From: Dictyobacter arantiisoli
GTDB taxonomy: Bacteria > Chloroflexota > Ktedonobacteria > Ktedonobacterales > Ktedonobacteraceae
NCBI RefSeq assembly: GCF_008326305.1
Contig: NZ_BIXY01000023.1
Location: 17,200 to 81,199 of the forward strand
Length of the DNA: 64,000 bases
Reading direction: 5' to 3'
In this document: positions 1-9,500 of the stretch, piece by piece
How positions within the stretch are numbered: the first letter of the stretch is position 1
How the letters are laid out: the number at the start of each line of letters is the position of its first letter
The notes under the pieces: model-generated
Told to the model about the DNA's origin: nothing
The model's database searches: none
The model's input: only the letters and a program-made list of their open reading frames with translations
Program-made: the position numbers and the translations under genes

Positions 1-1
1 C

Positions 2-208
2 GCCCCCATCCCTCAAGGACTCGAAAACGCCACGCTTCAACCTGCCCTGGGCGCGTATAATCAGAAGATGGGTGAATTTATCTTACCGTATAACACAATG
101 CGCAATACCCCGGCACCTGCCCAGACCCTGCTGGACTTTTATCAGCATGCTTATGAGGCCGCCGCCAATCTAGCCCATTGGGACCGGACTGCCTTAGAGA
201 AAAGATAG
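2..208 (+). CDS. DUF5996 family protein, C-terminal part (5' end outside window)
   Basis: An open frame enters from the left edge and stops at TAG 206-208, giving about 68 residues. The stretch GEFILPYNTMR followed by LLDFYQHAYEAAANLAHWD and the final LEKR resembles the conserved C-terminus of DUF5996 proteins, whose function is not established. The start and most of the protein lie upstream of the window, so no further domain can be read. It is followed at once by an 8-bp tandem repeat. Family recognition is from memory of the motif; moderately sure. Confidence 0.65.
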   Translation, partial: APIPQGLENATLQPALGAYNQKMGEFILPYNTMRNTPAPAQTLLDFYQHAYEAAANLAHWDRTALEKR

Positions 209-234
209 GCGACCAGGCGACCAGGCGACCAGGC
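209..234. repeat. 8-bp tandem repeat (gcgaccag x3)
   Basis: Three perfect copies of gcgaccag plus a partial one directly follow the stop codon of the upstream gene. The rest of the 303-bp gap to the next gene holds only one repeat fragment (451-473) and no convincing gene. Confidence 0.8.
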
Positions 235-450
235 AAGAGCGGTGTAAAGTGCTTACACACATACTTTCTTCTATGCAACATTCTCGATCCTACAGAAGCA
301 CACAAATATTTGCATACCTGTAAATATGGTATACTCCACTGTGAAGCAATAGTAGGATCATATACCACAATGGGGAGAGCTCCTTATAAGAAGATGAAGG
401 AGCTCTCTTCCCATAGGCGCGAACATAAGGCTTTGCAATCCCGCTTCCTG

Positions 451-473
451 ATCACCCGGAAGGATAAAGAGCC
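451..473 (-). repeat. Copy of the 'ggctctctatccttc' intergenic repeat (fragment)
   Basis: Read on the minus strand this is ggctctttatccttccggg followed by tgat. It matches the left end of longer copies at 22910 and 53614, and a fragment inside the 3' end of the ClC gene at 51741-51773. Confidence 0.55.
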
Positions 474-511
474 AAACAATAATTCAATAAAACATACATA
501 ATGGAGTAACA

Positions 512-1345
512 ATGGTTAAAAGTATTCTGGCCTGTTTTGCGCATCCTGATGATGAGGCGGGCCTGGGAGCACTGATTGCAAAATATCGAGCTGAAGGGGC
601 ACAGGCAACCTTAATCTGCACGACCAACGGGGATGTTGGTACGGTAGATGCCCATCATCTGCAAGGCTATGCCTCGATTGCCGAGCTACGGCGGGCGGAA
701 CTACAACGGGCCGCAGATGCGATTGGCTTTACGGAAGTGGTCACGTTTGGCTACCGGGATAGTGGCATGATGGGAACTGAGGACAATCAGCATCCTGAGA
801 GTATGTGGCAGGCACCACTGGAAGAGGTCACGCAACGCGTCGTAGAGGTAATGCGCCGCGTACGCCCACAGATCGTCTTCACCTTCAATACCTATGGAGC
901 CTACGGACATCCCGATCACATTAAGATCAATCAGGCGACTCATGCCGCCCTGGAAATATTACTGGCGGAGCCAGAGCATCCACAGAAGCTGTACTATACC
1001 AGTATTCCCAGAAATATGTTACGTATACAACTTACGCTGATGCGGCTTTTGGGTAAAGATCCCCGCAAGTCGGGACGTAATGCCGATGTGGATATGGTCG
1101 CAGCCTATGAGGCTCAGGATGCCATTACAACCCGTATCGGTGTGCGGAAATATCAAGAAGTAAGCTGGCAGGCCCTGCAAAGTTATGCCAGCCAGATCTC
1201 GATCCCACCGCTGTTCCGTGTACTGCGCAAGGTGATTGGACCGCTGCTATTTGGAACCACTACGCTCTCACGTGCCTGGCCTGAACATAAAGCAGGCGAA
1301 CTCATCGAACACGACCTCTTCAGCGGCGTCACTGTCAATCCTTGA
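512..1345 (+). CDS. PIG-L family deacetylase (LmbE-like)
   Basis: 277 residues. The N-terminal AHPDDE motif (about residues 10-15) is the zinc-binding and catalytic signature of the PIG-L/LmbE N-acetylglucosaminyl deacetylase family, and GHPDH (about 137-141) supplies the second metal-binding histidine. Members remove acetyl groups from GlcNAc-like sugars, including mycothiol, bacillithiol and antibiotic precursors; the substrate here cannot be told. No signal peptide is seen, so it is probably cytoplasmic. ATG 512 follows GGAG at a good distance. The gene stands alone and ends at a strong terminator hairpin (1370-1412) shared with the convergent gene. Confidence 0.9.
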   Translation: MVKSILACFAHPDDEAGLGALIAKYRAEGAQATLICTTNGDVGTVDAHHLQGYASIAELRRAELQRAADAIGFTEVVTFGYRDSGMMGTEDNQHPESMWQAPLEEVTQRVVEVMRRVRPQIVFTFNTYGAYGHPDHIKINQATHAALEILLAEPEHPQKLYYTSIPRNMLRIQLTLMRLLGKDPRKSGRNADVDMVAAYEAQDAITTRIGVRKYQEVSWQALQSYASQISIPPLFRVLRKVIGPLLFGTTTLSRAWPEHKAGELIEHDLFSGVTVNP

Positions 1346-1369
1346 TCATTCCCACTATTCACAATACCC

Positions 1370-1412
1370 AAAGAAGCAGGCAGAGATTATCACAATCTCT
1401 GCCTGCTTCTTT
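1370..1412. terminator. Bidirectional intrinsic terminator
   Basis: A perfect 19-bp stem (1370-1388 with 1394-1412) with a 5-nt loop. The arms end in A-rich and T-rich runs, so it can work on both strands between the convergent PIG-L and DUF1992 genes. Confidence 0.85.
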
Positions 1413-1566
1413 ATATATATTTTATTTTTGTTGCTGTTTTCCTCCAATTGAGGGCTGATAGAGCACGAGATACTTAGCAAAAACGCCCCGTAAAACCCTT
1501 GTCCATCAGACGCAGAGAGTAAGTCAATTGGTATCTAAGGCAGGATTGAGCAGGCACGCAAACTCA

Positions 1567-2136
1567 CTATTGTATCAGGTCATCCAATACATAATATTTC
1601 TCGCGATACGCCTGGATATATTCTGCAATAGATAATGGCTGCATATGCATGGCCGTAGGAGCCATGATATTCAAGGACAAAATGCGACTATTTATCTCTT
1701 GCAAGCGTGCCTGATATTCAGGTTCAAAAGCGTGTACCTCACGGATATAGGACTTGATGCGACTCTTATAGCGTGCAGGCTTCAAACTCTGCATATACGC
1801 GAGGCGATGCGTGAAATAGAGCAAGCGCTTCTCCAATTGCTGGCGCTTACGCTCGATCTCCTTGCGCACAGAGATTTCTACCGGCTCACCCCCAATTGAC
1901 TTAAGAATACTCTTCGCCAGATCGTGAATGCCGCTGGATTTCAAGATATCATCGCTAAACGGCTTACCTGTCCCGGTCAGATTATCAAAGGCTCCTTCCT
2001 CTTGAGCGCGCTGAATATGATAATCGGCCATCCCATAGAAGGGCCGCTTCAATATCTCTGCTTCCCGCTCCCGTTGCAGGCGTTGCGCGGCCTCCCGCTC
2101 CTCCTGTGACACCTTGCGCCAATCAACAAAACGCAT
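1567..2136 (-). CDS. DUF1992 (DnaJC28-like conserved domain) protein
   Basis: 189 residues. The hallmark FDNLTGTGKPF (about residues 50-60), preceded by ADYHIQRAQEEG, identifies the DUF1992 domain found in DnaJ homologue subfamily C member 28 and in many short bacterial proteins; no J domain is present. The molecular role is unknown. The C-terminal half is charged and helical (KEIERKRQQLEKRLLY), probably a coiled coil. The ATG follows AAGGGGGAAGGT, an unusually strong ribosome binding site. No signal peptide or membrane segment, so cytoplasmic. Confidence 0.85.
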   Translation of the reverse strand: MRFVDWRKVSQEEREAAQRLQREREAEILKRPFYGMADYHIQRAQEEGAFDNLTGTGKPFSDDILKSSGIHDLAKSILKSIGGEPVEISVRKEIERKRQQLEKRLLYFTHRLAYMQSLKPARYKSRIKSYIREVHAFEPEYQARLQEINSRILSLNIMAPTAMHMQPLSIAEYIQAYREKYYVLDDLIQ

Positions 2137-2339
2137 ACCTTCCCCCTTTCCAATCTCACAATTCTCTCTCTATTGACACGTCAGGAGAGCAAGAAATAGA
2201 TGCTATGAAAAAGATGTGGAATAAGATGTTATGGGTAGATATGTTACAGTACTTCATTACTTGACATTTCAAGGAAAGTTATTTATCCTACAAAAGATTG
2301 CATATATGGCAATTGCGTTGAAAAAAATTATCTGAGCCA

Positions 2340-2375
2340 ACATTATTACATTTATGTTATCGAATGTAATAATGT
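2340..2375 (+). promoter_or_regulatory. 13-bp perfect inverted repeat upstream of the membrane protein gene
   Basis: The arms acattattacatt (2340-2352) and aatgtaataatgt (2363-2375) are exactly complementary across a 10-nt spacer. They end 15 nt before the ribosome binding site GGGAGAAGG of the gene at 2407. There is no T-run, so a protein-binding operator or 5'-UTR hairpin fits better than a terminator. Confidence 0.5.
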
Positions 2376-2406
2376 ATCAATTTCATTTAGGGAGAAGGTA
2401 TTGTAG

Positions 2407-3636
2407 ATGGTTAAAAAATCTGCGGGGGCCGATTTTACCACAGTCTCTACCATAGTAGGAGAACGTAGGGGCTTCTGGGGATGGTGGCTGAACCTGACGG
2501 CACCACCATTGAATGGACGTACGATGGCAAGTCCGCCATTGCGCGAGCAGATGCGTAAAGCTGAGTTAATCAGCTATTTGCTCTTTATTTTATCCTTTTT
2601 CATGATCTTTGATCTTGTGCTGGCAATCGTGTTGGGGCACCTCCAGAGCATTATCTTTGTGTTTGCCTTTATCGTATTCCTCAGCTTTCTGGCTTATTTA
2701 AACCATGCCGGCCACATGCAGGCGACCGCAGTAGCATTGGTAGCGGCGATCATTATGGCGATTATGTTTGTGATCGCTTTGACGCCCAGTACGCAAGCGG
2801 CGGCAGATCTTTTTCCCACCTATGATTTCTTCGTGTATCCCATTGTACTCGGTAGCCTTTTTATACCCAGGAAACTCATTGTCCCGTTTACCCTCATCTG
2901 TATTGCGTTTATCTTTTATAATTTGCTCTTTCAGGCCCATTCGCCGGATATTGAGCATGTAAAAAGAACCTCTGGCGTGGTGATCTGGCTGATACGCCCG
3001 GCGGCGGTTTTGATCGTTATCGCGCTGGCCAACTGGTTGGGACGGCGCAGCGTGGATCAATCCCTCTTACGCGCTGATCGTGCGGAAGAACTGATGGCGG
3101 CCCAAAATCTGGTGGCGCTACAGACACAGGAGATTGCGGAACAAAAAGCCCAGTTAGAGGCTGAAGTTGCGCAGATCCTGCTGGTCCATCGCGAGGTTGC
3201 CGCGGGCAATTATACGATCCGTGCTCCTGTACGGACCAATACTGAGATCTGGCAGATTGGTCGCTCGCTGAATAATTTGTTGGCACGCTATGAGCAGTTC
3301 GCCTATGAACGCCAGGAGTGGCTGGTGACACAGGAGGATGCTGAACAAATTGCAGCCTATTTAGAAGCATTGCGACACGGCACAAAAGCAGCATTGCCCG
3401 CTACACGCTCATTGGCAGGAAAACGTCTCCTGGCCGCACTGAGTGCCTCTCCTCCACCTATTTCTGCTCCTGCTCCTGTCGCAGAAGCGAGCGCAGTCCC
3501 AAATGCTTCCATCCCCACATCTTTTTTGTCAACACCGCCAGATACTTCCAGCGAGCAACGACCATTCCCGGCCTCCAATCCAGCAAACCAGTTGGGAATG
3601 TTCTATGGAAACAGGAAGAAGACAAACCAGGAATAG
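2407..3636 (+). CDS. Membrane protein with HAMP-like/coiled-coil cytoplasmic region
   Basis: 409 residues. Five or six hydrophobic helices lie between about residues 55 and 212 (LISYLLFILSFFMIFDLVLA, IIFVFAFIVFLSFLAYL, and others). A long helix (AEELMAAQNLVALQTQEIAE) then leads into a HAMP-like segment around 255-300 (REVAAGNYTIRAPV, EIWQIGRSLNNLL). The C-terminus (about 335-409) is Pro/Ala/Ser-rich and probably disordered. This is a sensor-like layout, but no kinase, cyclase, GGDEF or chemotaxis output domain is present, so the function is unknown. A perfect inverted repeat lies just upstream, and an MFS gene follows 46 bp downstream, perhaps co-transcribed. Confidence 0.75.
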   Translation: MVKKSAGADFTTVSTIVGERRGFWGWWLNLTAPPLNGRTMASPPLREQMRKAELISYLLFILSFFMIFDLVLAIVLGHLQSIIFVFAFIVFLSFLAYLNHAGHMQATAVALVAAIIMAIMFVIALTPSTQAAADLFPTYDFFVYPIVLGSLFIPRKLIVPFTLICIAFIFYNLLFQAHSPDIEHVKRTSGVVIWLIRPAAVLIVIALANWLGRRSVDQSLLRADRAEELMAAQNLVALQTQEIAEQKAQLEAEVAQILLVHREVAAGNYTIRAPVRTNTEIWQIGRSLNNLLARYEQFAYERQEWLVTQEDAEQIAAYLEALRHGTKAALPATRSLAGKRLLAALSASPPPISAPAPVAEASAVPNASIPTSFLSTPPDTSSEQRPFPASNPANQLGMFYGNRKKTNQE

Positions 3637-3682
3637 CAGGTGTGTCCCTTTATTTTTTCTTTATTGAAAGGATATCGTTATT

Positions 3683-4999
3683 ATGGCTGATGCTTCTAGC
3701 ATCGATAATCTCTCATCTGCCAATGCGCAGGCGGGTTCGATTATGGCTCCCGATGCTCACGGAGAAGGTCCCAGCAAAAAGGTCTCCGTTGTGTTTCAAG
3801 TGGTCTATTTCCTTGCCAATCTGGTCGCCAATGTCATTCTATTGCCGATCATTATTTATTTGATTCCTCATCAGATTCTCCAGCTTGATCCTGGGCAGCA
3901 TGTGACGAGTTTGAGTATTGTTGAGTCTATTGGGGGGCTATTTTATCTTATTTCCGCTCCGCTGGCTGGCGCGCTCAGTGATCGCTCAACTTCAGTGCTG
4001 GGACGACGGCGCTTCTGGATGCTGATCCATATGCTCTGCGCGTCGCTGGCGATTGTGCTGCTGGCAAACGCACCTTCGATCTGGCTGCTGATCGTCGGCT
4101 GGTCGCTGTTACAATTCTTTGGCGGTGCTCTCTTGACGGTCTTACAGGCAGTGCTTCCCGATCAGGTTCCGGTACGGCAGCGAGGGATGATCTCGGCCTA
4201 TGTCGGTCTGGCTATTCCGTTTGCCGCGGTAATCGGTGGTGTTGTGGTCGCGCTGGCCTTCAAGAATACCCCACTCACCTCCTATTATGTCTTTATGGTT
4301 GCGCTGATCATCTGTATCCTCCTCTTCTTTGCCGTTCTGAAGGATCGCCCATTCTCGCAGGAGGGTCGTGCGCGCTTCAATCTGAGAAACTTCCTGGCAC
4401 GCTTCTGGATCAATCCACGCCTGAATCCTGATTTTGCCTGGGCATTGGTGACACGCCTGCTACTCTTCCTGGGCTATTATGCCATTTCCGCCTATCTGCA
4501 ATACTATATTCAGGATGGTTTGCATTATGAGCAACTCTTCCCCGGCAAGCAAGCGTTACAGGGAACGTTGCAGATTCAGAGCATCATGACGGTCATGATT
4601 CTGATCTTCTCCTTTACGGCTGGCATCGTCTCGGATAGATGGGGACGCCGCAAGCCAGTCGTGATTATCGCGTCGCTATTGATCGCGCTGGCCCTGTTTA
4701 TACCCGCTATCCTGCATACCTGGACCGCCATGCTGATCTTTGCTGTCCTGCTGGGCGCGGGCTATGGTGGCTATCTGGCGGTAGACACCGCGCTGATTAC
4801 CCAGGTGCTTCCCACGGCAGAAGATAGAGGCAAAGATCTGGGCATCATCAATCTGGCCCTCTCGATCCCCCTGATCGTTTCGCCGCTCCTGGCTGCTCTG
4901 CTGGTCAATAGCCTGGGATATCCCGCCCTGTTTGGCTTCTCAGGTCTGCTGGCTGCCCTTGGTGGCATCCTGGTTGTGCGCATCAAAAGCGTGGCATAA
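3683..4999 (+). CDS. MFS transporter
   Basis: 438 residues with about 12 predicted membrane helices. The cytoplasmic loop 2-3 signature appears as GALSDRSTSVLGRRRF, and the symmetric loop in the second half as GIVSDRWGRRKPVV, both typical of the major facilitator superfamily. The substrate is not evident; the sequence is closest in feel to sugar-type (GPH-like) or drug-type MFS members. ATG 3683 follows GAAAGGATAT. It lies 46 bp after a membrane protein gene and may share its promoter. A repeat array begins about 115 bp downstream. Confidence 0.85.
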   Translation: MADASSIDNLSSANAQAGSIMAPDAHGEGPSKKVSVVFQVVYFLANLVANVILLPIIIYLIPHQILQLDPGQHVTSLSIVESIGGLFYLISAPLAGALSDRSTSVLGRRRFWMLIHMLCASLAIVLLANAPSIWLLIVGWSLLQFFGGALLTVLQAVLPDQVPVRQRGMISAYVGLAIPFAAVIGGVVVALAFKNTPLTSYYVFMVALIICILLFFAVLKDRPFSQEGRARFNLRNFLARFWINPRLNPDFAWALVTRLLLFLGYYAISAYLQYYIQDGLHYEQLFPGKQALQGTLQIQSIMTVMILIFSFTAGIVSDRWGRRKPVVIIASLLIALALFIPAILHTWTAMLIFAVLLGAGYGGYLAVDTALITQVLPTAEDRGKDLGIINLALSIPLIVSPLLAALLVNSLGYPALFGFSGLLAALGGILVVRIKSVA

Positions 5000-5115
5000 A
5001 TATTATGTATGAGATGTGATCCATATATCTCATGCATAGGATAAGGCTCCCCGTCCTTGCGGGCAATATCGCTAAAATAAGAAGAACATGGGAGAAAACT
5101 ACAATATGATGGAGA

Positions 5116-5295
5116 ACGTAGGTGCGTGCCAAGGCCGCAGCCGAGGTGCGCTTTCCTCGTCCCGTACGATCCTCTCTCTCCAACGCTCTGTACCGTGCCT
5201 CAACACTATTTGTGGGATCAATGGCCTACGGGGGAGATATCCGTACGATGAACGGGAAAGCGCACCTCGGCTGCGGCCTTGGCACGCACCTACGT
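5116..5295. repeat. 41-bp inverted repeat pair of the REP-like family
   Basis: Positions 5116-5156 are the exact reverse complement of 5255-5295, the core containing acgtaggtgcgtgcc. The same core, diverged, occurs beside the RAYT gene near 10 and 11 kb and at 6457-6501. The segment between the arms is not a gene: the short open frames crossing it are mirror images created by the palindrome. Confidence 0.85.
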
Positions 5296-5589
5296 TTTTC
5301 GTCATGATTCTCGGTATCGAAGCGGCATTGCCCGTGAAGGGTGGCGCCTACGGGGGAGATATCCGTACGATGAACGGGAAAGCGCACCTCGGCTGCGGCC
5401 TTGGCACGCACCTACGTTTTTCGTCATGATTCTCGGTATCGAAGCGGTATTGCCTGTGAAGGGTGGCGCCTACGGGGGAGATATCCGTACGATGAACGGG
5501 AAAGCGCACCTCGGCTGCGGCCTTGGCACGCACCTACGTTTTTCGTCATGATTCGCGGTATCGAAGCGGTATTGCCCGTGAAGGGTGGC
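5224..5589 (+). repeat. Tandem array of three 122-bp units
   Basis: Copies start at 5224, 5346 and 5468, exactly 122 bp apart; a fourth begins at 5590 and diverges after about 10 bp. The units differ at only a few positions, which points to recent amplification or gene conversion. Each unit carries the REP-like core and a second motif (ggcattgcccgtgaaggg) seen again near 34.8 kb. Open frames of about 60-110 codons run through the array on both strands and are repeat artefacts. Confidence 0.9.
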
Positions 5590-5662
5590 ACCTACGGGTG
5601 GAACAGAGATCTAAAGAAGCGGGTCGGATAACACCTGCATTGAGGATAGAATAGGATAAAAT

Positions 5663-6460
5663 ATGTTGGATTTGACGAAAACTGAAAATGTGCTCCAGAC
5701 TTTTGTGAAGGTGCGTGGATCACTGAAGCCAGAGGAGGTGGTCTTCTGGTGGAGTGGGAATGTCTATAGCGTGATTCCGGGCGAGAGGAATCGTTTGCTG
5801 TTCGCGATTGATGGCTATAATATTGGGCGCTGCGTCGCGGTCGAGGGCGGCTATCAGCATCTGATGCGCGAGATTACGCTGTACAAAGATCCCGCCAGTA
5901 GCGCGGTATTGGAGCGCTGGGATAATCCTTTTACGGCCTCTCAGGTAGAGGTAGTCCATGTCTGGAATGATCCGGTCAACCAGCAGTATCTGCTGCATGG
6001 TCCCTATGGTCCATTTACATTGCCAATCGTTCCTTTGAGCGAGGATCGCCTCTGTGCAAGCCTGGATATCATGCTGGCCTATCCTTCGGCCTTGCCGCGT
6101 GCGCACTATCCACAATATTCGCAGAGCGATCTCTATCAGGGCGCGGAACTATTCCAGTTCTTCTTTAGCCGCAGCGCGGCTGAAGATCCTGCCCGGGACT
6201 CAATCCCCTGCGATATTTCCTGGACACGCCTCGGTCCCTGGCTGCCCTGGATGGAGATGGCTGATCGCCCTGGCTCACTCTTGTATCAATGTAGTGGCTA
6301 TAAGCTGGACGGAGGCTATGCCGCCTTACCGGAGCATATCCGCCAATATGTTGAGCGGCGCCATCCAGAATATCAGCACGCCCCAACCGCATTCACCCGA
6401 CCCAACGAAACATCCTGGACCTATTTCAAAAAACAGCTCGCCCAAAGAACACAAACGTAG
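5663..6460 (+). CDS. DUF1838 family protein
   Basis: 265 residues. KVRGSLKPEEVVFWWSGNVY, then GYNIGRC, the aromatic-rich middle and the NDPVNQQYLLHGPYG segment match my recollection of DUF1838, a family of unknown function often annotated beside oxidoreductases. No signal peptide or membrane helix is seen. Its start follows the 122-bp repeat array by about 70 bp, so its promoter must lie in or just after the repeats. The stop codon TAG lies in the first bases of another degenerate REP-like inverted repeat (6457-6501). The convergent gene is a restriction-modification enzyme. Confidence 0.75.
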   Translation: MLDLTKTENVLQTFVKVRGSLKPEEVVFWWSGNVYSVIPGERNRLLFAIDGYNIGRCVAVEGGYQHLMREITLYKDPASSAVLERWDNPFTASQVEVVHVWNDPVNQQYLLHGPYGPFTLPIVPLSEDRLCASLDIMLAYPSALPRAHYPQYSQSDLYQGAELFQFFFSRSAAEDPARDSIPCDISWTRLGPWLPWMEMADRPGSLLYQCSGYKLDGGYAALPEHIRQYVERRHPEYQHAPTAFTRPNETSWTYFKKQLAQRTQT

Positions 6461-6501
6461 GTGTGGGCCGAGGTGATCGCACGGAGGTCCGCACCTACAT
6501 T
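6457..6501. repeat. Degenerate REP-like inverted repeat
   Basis: acgtaggtg and ggccgaggt on one side and gcacctaca on the other form an imperfect palindrome related to the RAYT-flanking repeats. It lies between two convergent genes, overlaps the DUF1838 stop codon and may act as a terminator or transcript-end hairpin. Confidence 0.6.
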
Positions 6502-6519
6502 GCCATAGTTGCCGTGTCT

Positions 6520-9500
6520 TCAGGCGAGGGGCCAGCCGCCGTGCTCGTCAATCATGATATCGATCTTTTCCATGAGCGTGATGGTTTCGCTGAGAGCGGC
6601 AACGATGCGCTGATAGTGCATGATATCATTGAAGTCGAGCCTGCGGCCCTTGCGATCCTTCAGCCACTTCTGACAGACCTGATAACCGCCAACGTGGAAA
6701 TCCCACACCTCGGACGGCACACCTTCAAAATATTGCGTCTTATTAATCCAGACCCGACCCTGATCTGGGGCATCAGCGCGTTGTGTATAATCGATCTTCT
6801 CCACCACATTGTTCCCCGGCACTGGATACTTCGCCGTCTGTTTGCCAACCTTCTCCATCAAATGCAGCCCCACCAACCGCTCGCCCAGCGCACACAGCTC
6901 ACGGAACAGTTCCACATCCGAGGTCAGCGGCAAACGCGGAAAATCAATCTTCAAGAACTCAGCATACCGCTCACGATACATTGGCGCATGAAAGACAGCA
7001 TACATATAGTTAAAGATATCTTCAGGCCCGAAGGTCTGTTGCAGGTCGCCTTTGCCATCCTCGATGAAGTGCAAGTTGAGTTTATTTGCAAAGTCTTTAA
7101 TAAATTCAGTGGAGAGATTAGGGTGACGGCCACCTGGAGCGTCTGTTGGTGAATCGACTTCAAAGAGTGTGACTTTTTTATCAGGGTATATATAGAGAGG
7201 AAATACACTAGCAGCACCTTTATTGCTGTAAAAAACTCGATCTATAATAGGTTTATTTGTTACCAGGAAATGAGAACAACCATCTTGTAGTGCGATTTGG
7301 CGCATTGCTAACAATGCTAGATTGGGTTTTAACAAAGGTTCCGTTACTTGTTGGCGTGGCCGGTCAATTAGTTCTTTGTGATAGTAAAGGGAGCGTATGT
7401 CAAATGGTCTCCACAGACATTGCGTAAATCCTTTCTCCCAATCGTTATCTGAGCGAAGTTTTGCACGTGCTTTTAAGATATTCCAAGTACCCAAACCAAA
7501 TAATTCTCTTATTTCATCATCGTGCTGAATATTGGAACGAAATTGTGTGATACGTGAACGAAGAACATCATTATCTACATCTGTAACAAAATAATCTCGG
7601 TGGGTTTGCATCCCAATATTATTTATCGGAAATACATCAGTTAATAACCAACCAGGCACATATTCTTCTCTCAAATGAGCATCTTGTGGCACAAACAAGT
7701 AAAAGGGCTTCTCTATCTTCAACATTGTCCATTCAGTAGTTGTTACATCATTCTCAGCCAGCCAATGATATTTACCGCTGACAAGCTTTTTGTCCTGGTC
7801 TATCTTCTCATATACTTCGCGTGGTCCCCAGAGATGGGCATGATGTACCTGTGCTGTTTTTGATGTGCTTATTTTCTTTTGTCGTTTGACAAAGATGCCG
7901 ATGGCTGTGCCCTGCTGAATATCAAAGACATTTTCGTCCTTCGATCCATCGGGTGAACGTTCTTTTTTCTTGCTATTACCATGGAGATCGAGGATATAGA
8001 TGTCATCAAAGCTCTGCATGAGGCTCTGGCGCATTCCTCTAAAGGTGGGATTGTCCAGGTAGCCGTGGTTGGTGATGAAGGCCAGGATGCCATGCCCTGT
8101 CTGCTCAATACGCCATTGGGCAAAACGGATAAACTTGACATAATCGTCATTGAGCCATTTGGGATTACGCTCGCCCAGCGATTGACCATCAACCTCAAAG
8201 TAATTTCCGGTCAAGCGACCTGTCTTTGCATCTTTTCCATGCAGTAAGTCCTTGATCCAATCTCCATTGTTGGCGGAGTGACCAGAATAAGGTGGATTCC
8301 CCAAAATTACCATCACAGGATAGTTTTGTTTGACTCTGGCTGCCTCGTTGGCTTCATCAGAAATATAGCGTCCCATGAGCAGGTCGGAGCGTTTGAGGGC
8401 TTCGTCGAGGGTGTTGGTGAGGTAGATGCCGAGGCGTTCGTTGGTTTTGAAGTCGTAGGCCCAGGTTTTGCGGTCGGCTGGTGGGAGGTCGAGGGCGGCG
8501 AGTTGCATGCTGAGTTTGAGATGGGCCATGGCATAGGGGGCGACGAGCAGTTCGAAGCCGAAGAGGCGCGGCAGGAGATGTTCTCGTACGTAGCCGGACC
8601 ACATACCGGCGTTGCCCATGCGCTGATAGCTTTCTCGAATATGGGCGATGACGTTATAGAGAAAGGTGCCGGTGCCCGTGGCTGGATCAAGGATCATCAC
8701 ACGTGGGGTTCTTTCAATGTGTTCCTTGCCATCCTCACCAGTATAGGAATAGGGGACGGTCGAGGTGTCGGCGAGGCCCTCGGCACAGTCAAAATGTTCA
8801 CGGAGCAGGTGATCAACGGAGCGCACAATATAGGAGACAACCGGCTCAGGAGTATAATAGACGCCACGCATCTCGCGCATCTTAGGATCATATTGTGACA
8901 GAAAGGTTTCATAGAAGTGGACAATCGGATCTTCCTGGCGCGTGCGTTTACCGAAATCCGCCAGTACCGCCTCCATATCGGTAAAGGCCAGCACCTGGGC
9001 CAGCTCATCTACAAAGCCTACAAACGGCTCATCATCCAGATCTTGACCGGCAATCGCGCCAAAGAACTTCCGCAAGAAGGGATTGGTACGTGGGATCTCA
9101 CTGGCGGCGTCCCTACGGGTGAAAGCCGCATTGCCTGTATGATTGTAGCGGGCCGCGAACAGGCCATAAGCGATCGTCTGGGCAAACATATCGGCAAAGG
9201 CATTCGTGGTCAGATCGGGGATCAGCAGGTTCTGGAAGGTCGTATAGAGATCTTTGATATTGTCGGAGGCTTGCTTCTTGTCGAACGCATCAATGATAAT
9301 ATCGCGGATCATATGGGCAAGGCGGGCCATCCGTTTCGCCAGTTCCTCCGGCTTACTGATCCGTGCGCCGCGATGTTGCAGGAAGAGTTGCAGGAGTTCT
9401 TCACCCAGCTTTACGCCATCCTTATCCAGCACAATCTTCTTATTGCGGATACTCCCCAGGCGGGCCGACATGCGCTTCTCGCCCTGCACATACCAGCGAA

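Noticed and set aside
310..335. Promoter ttgcat...tatact
   Set aside because: The spacer is only 14 bp, too short for a standard sigma-70 promoter.
178..501. 107-codon open frame
   Set aside because: It overlaps the end of the DUF5996 gene in another frame, runs through a tandem repeat and has no ribosome site or recognisable protein features.
5224..5620. Possible CRISPR array or small genes in the repeats
   Set aside because: Units are contiguous 122-bp copies with no unique spacers, and the open frames on both strands follow from the palindromic repeat content.
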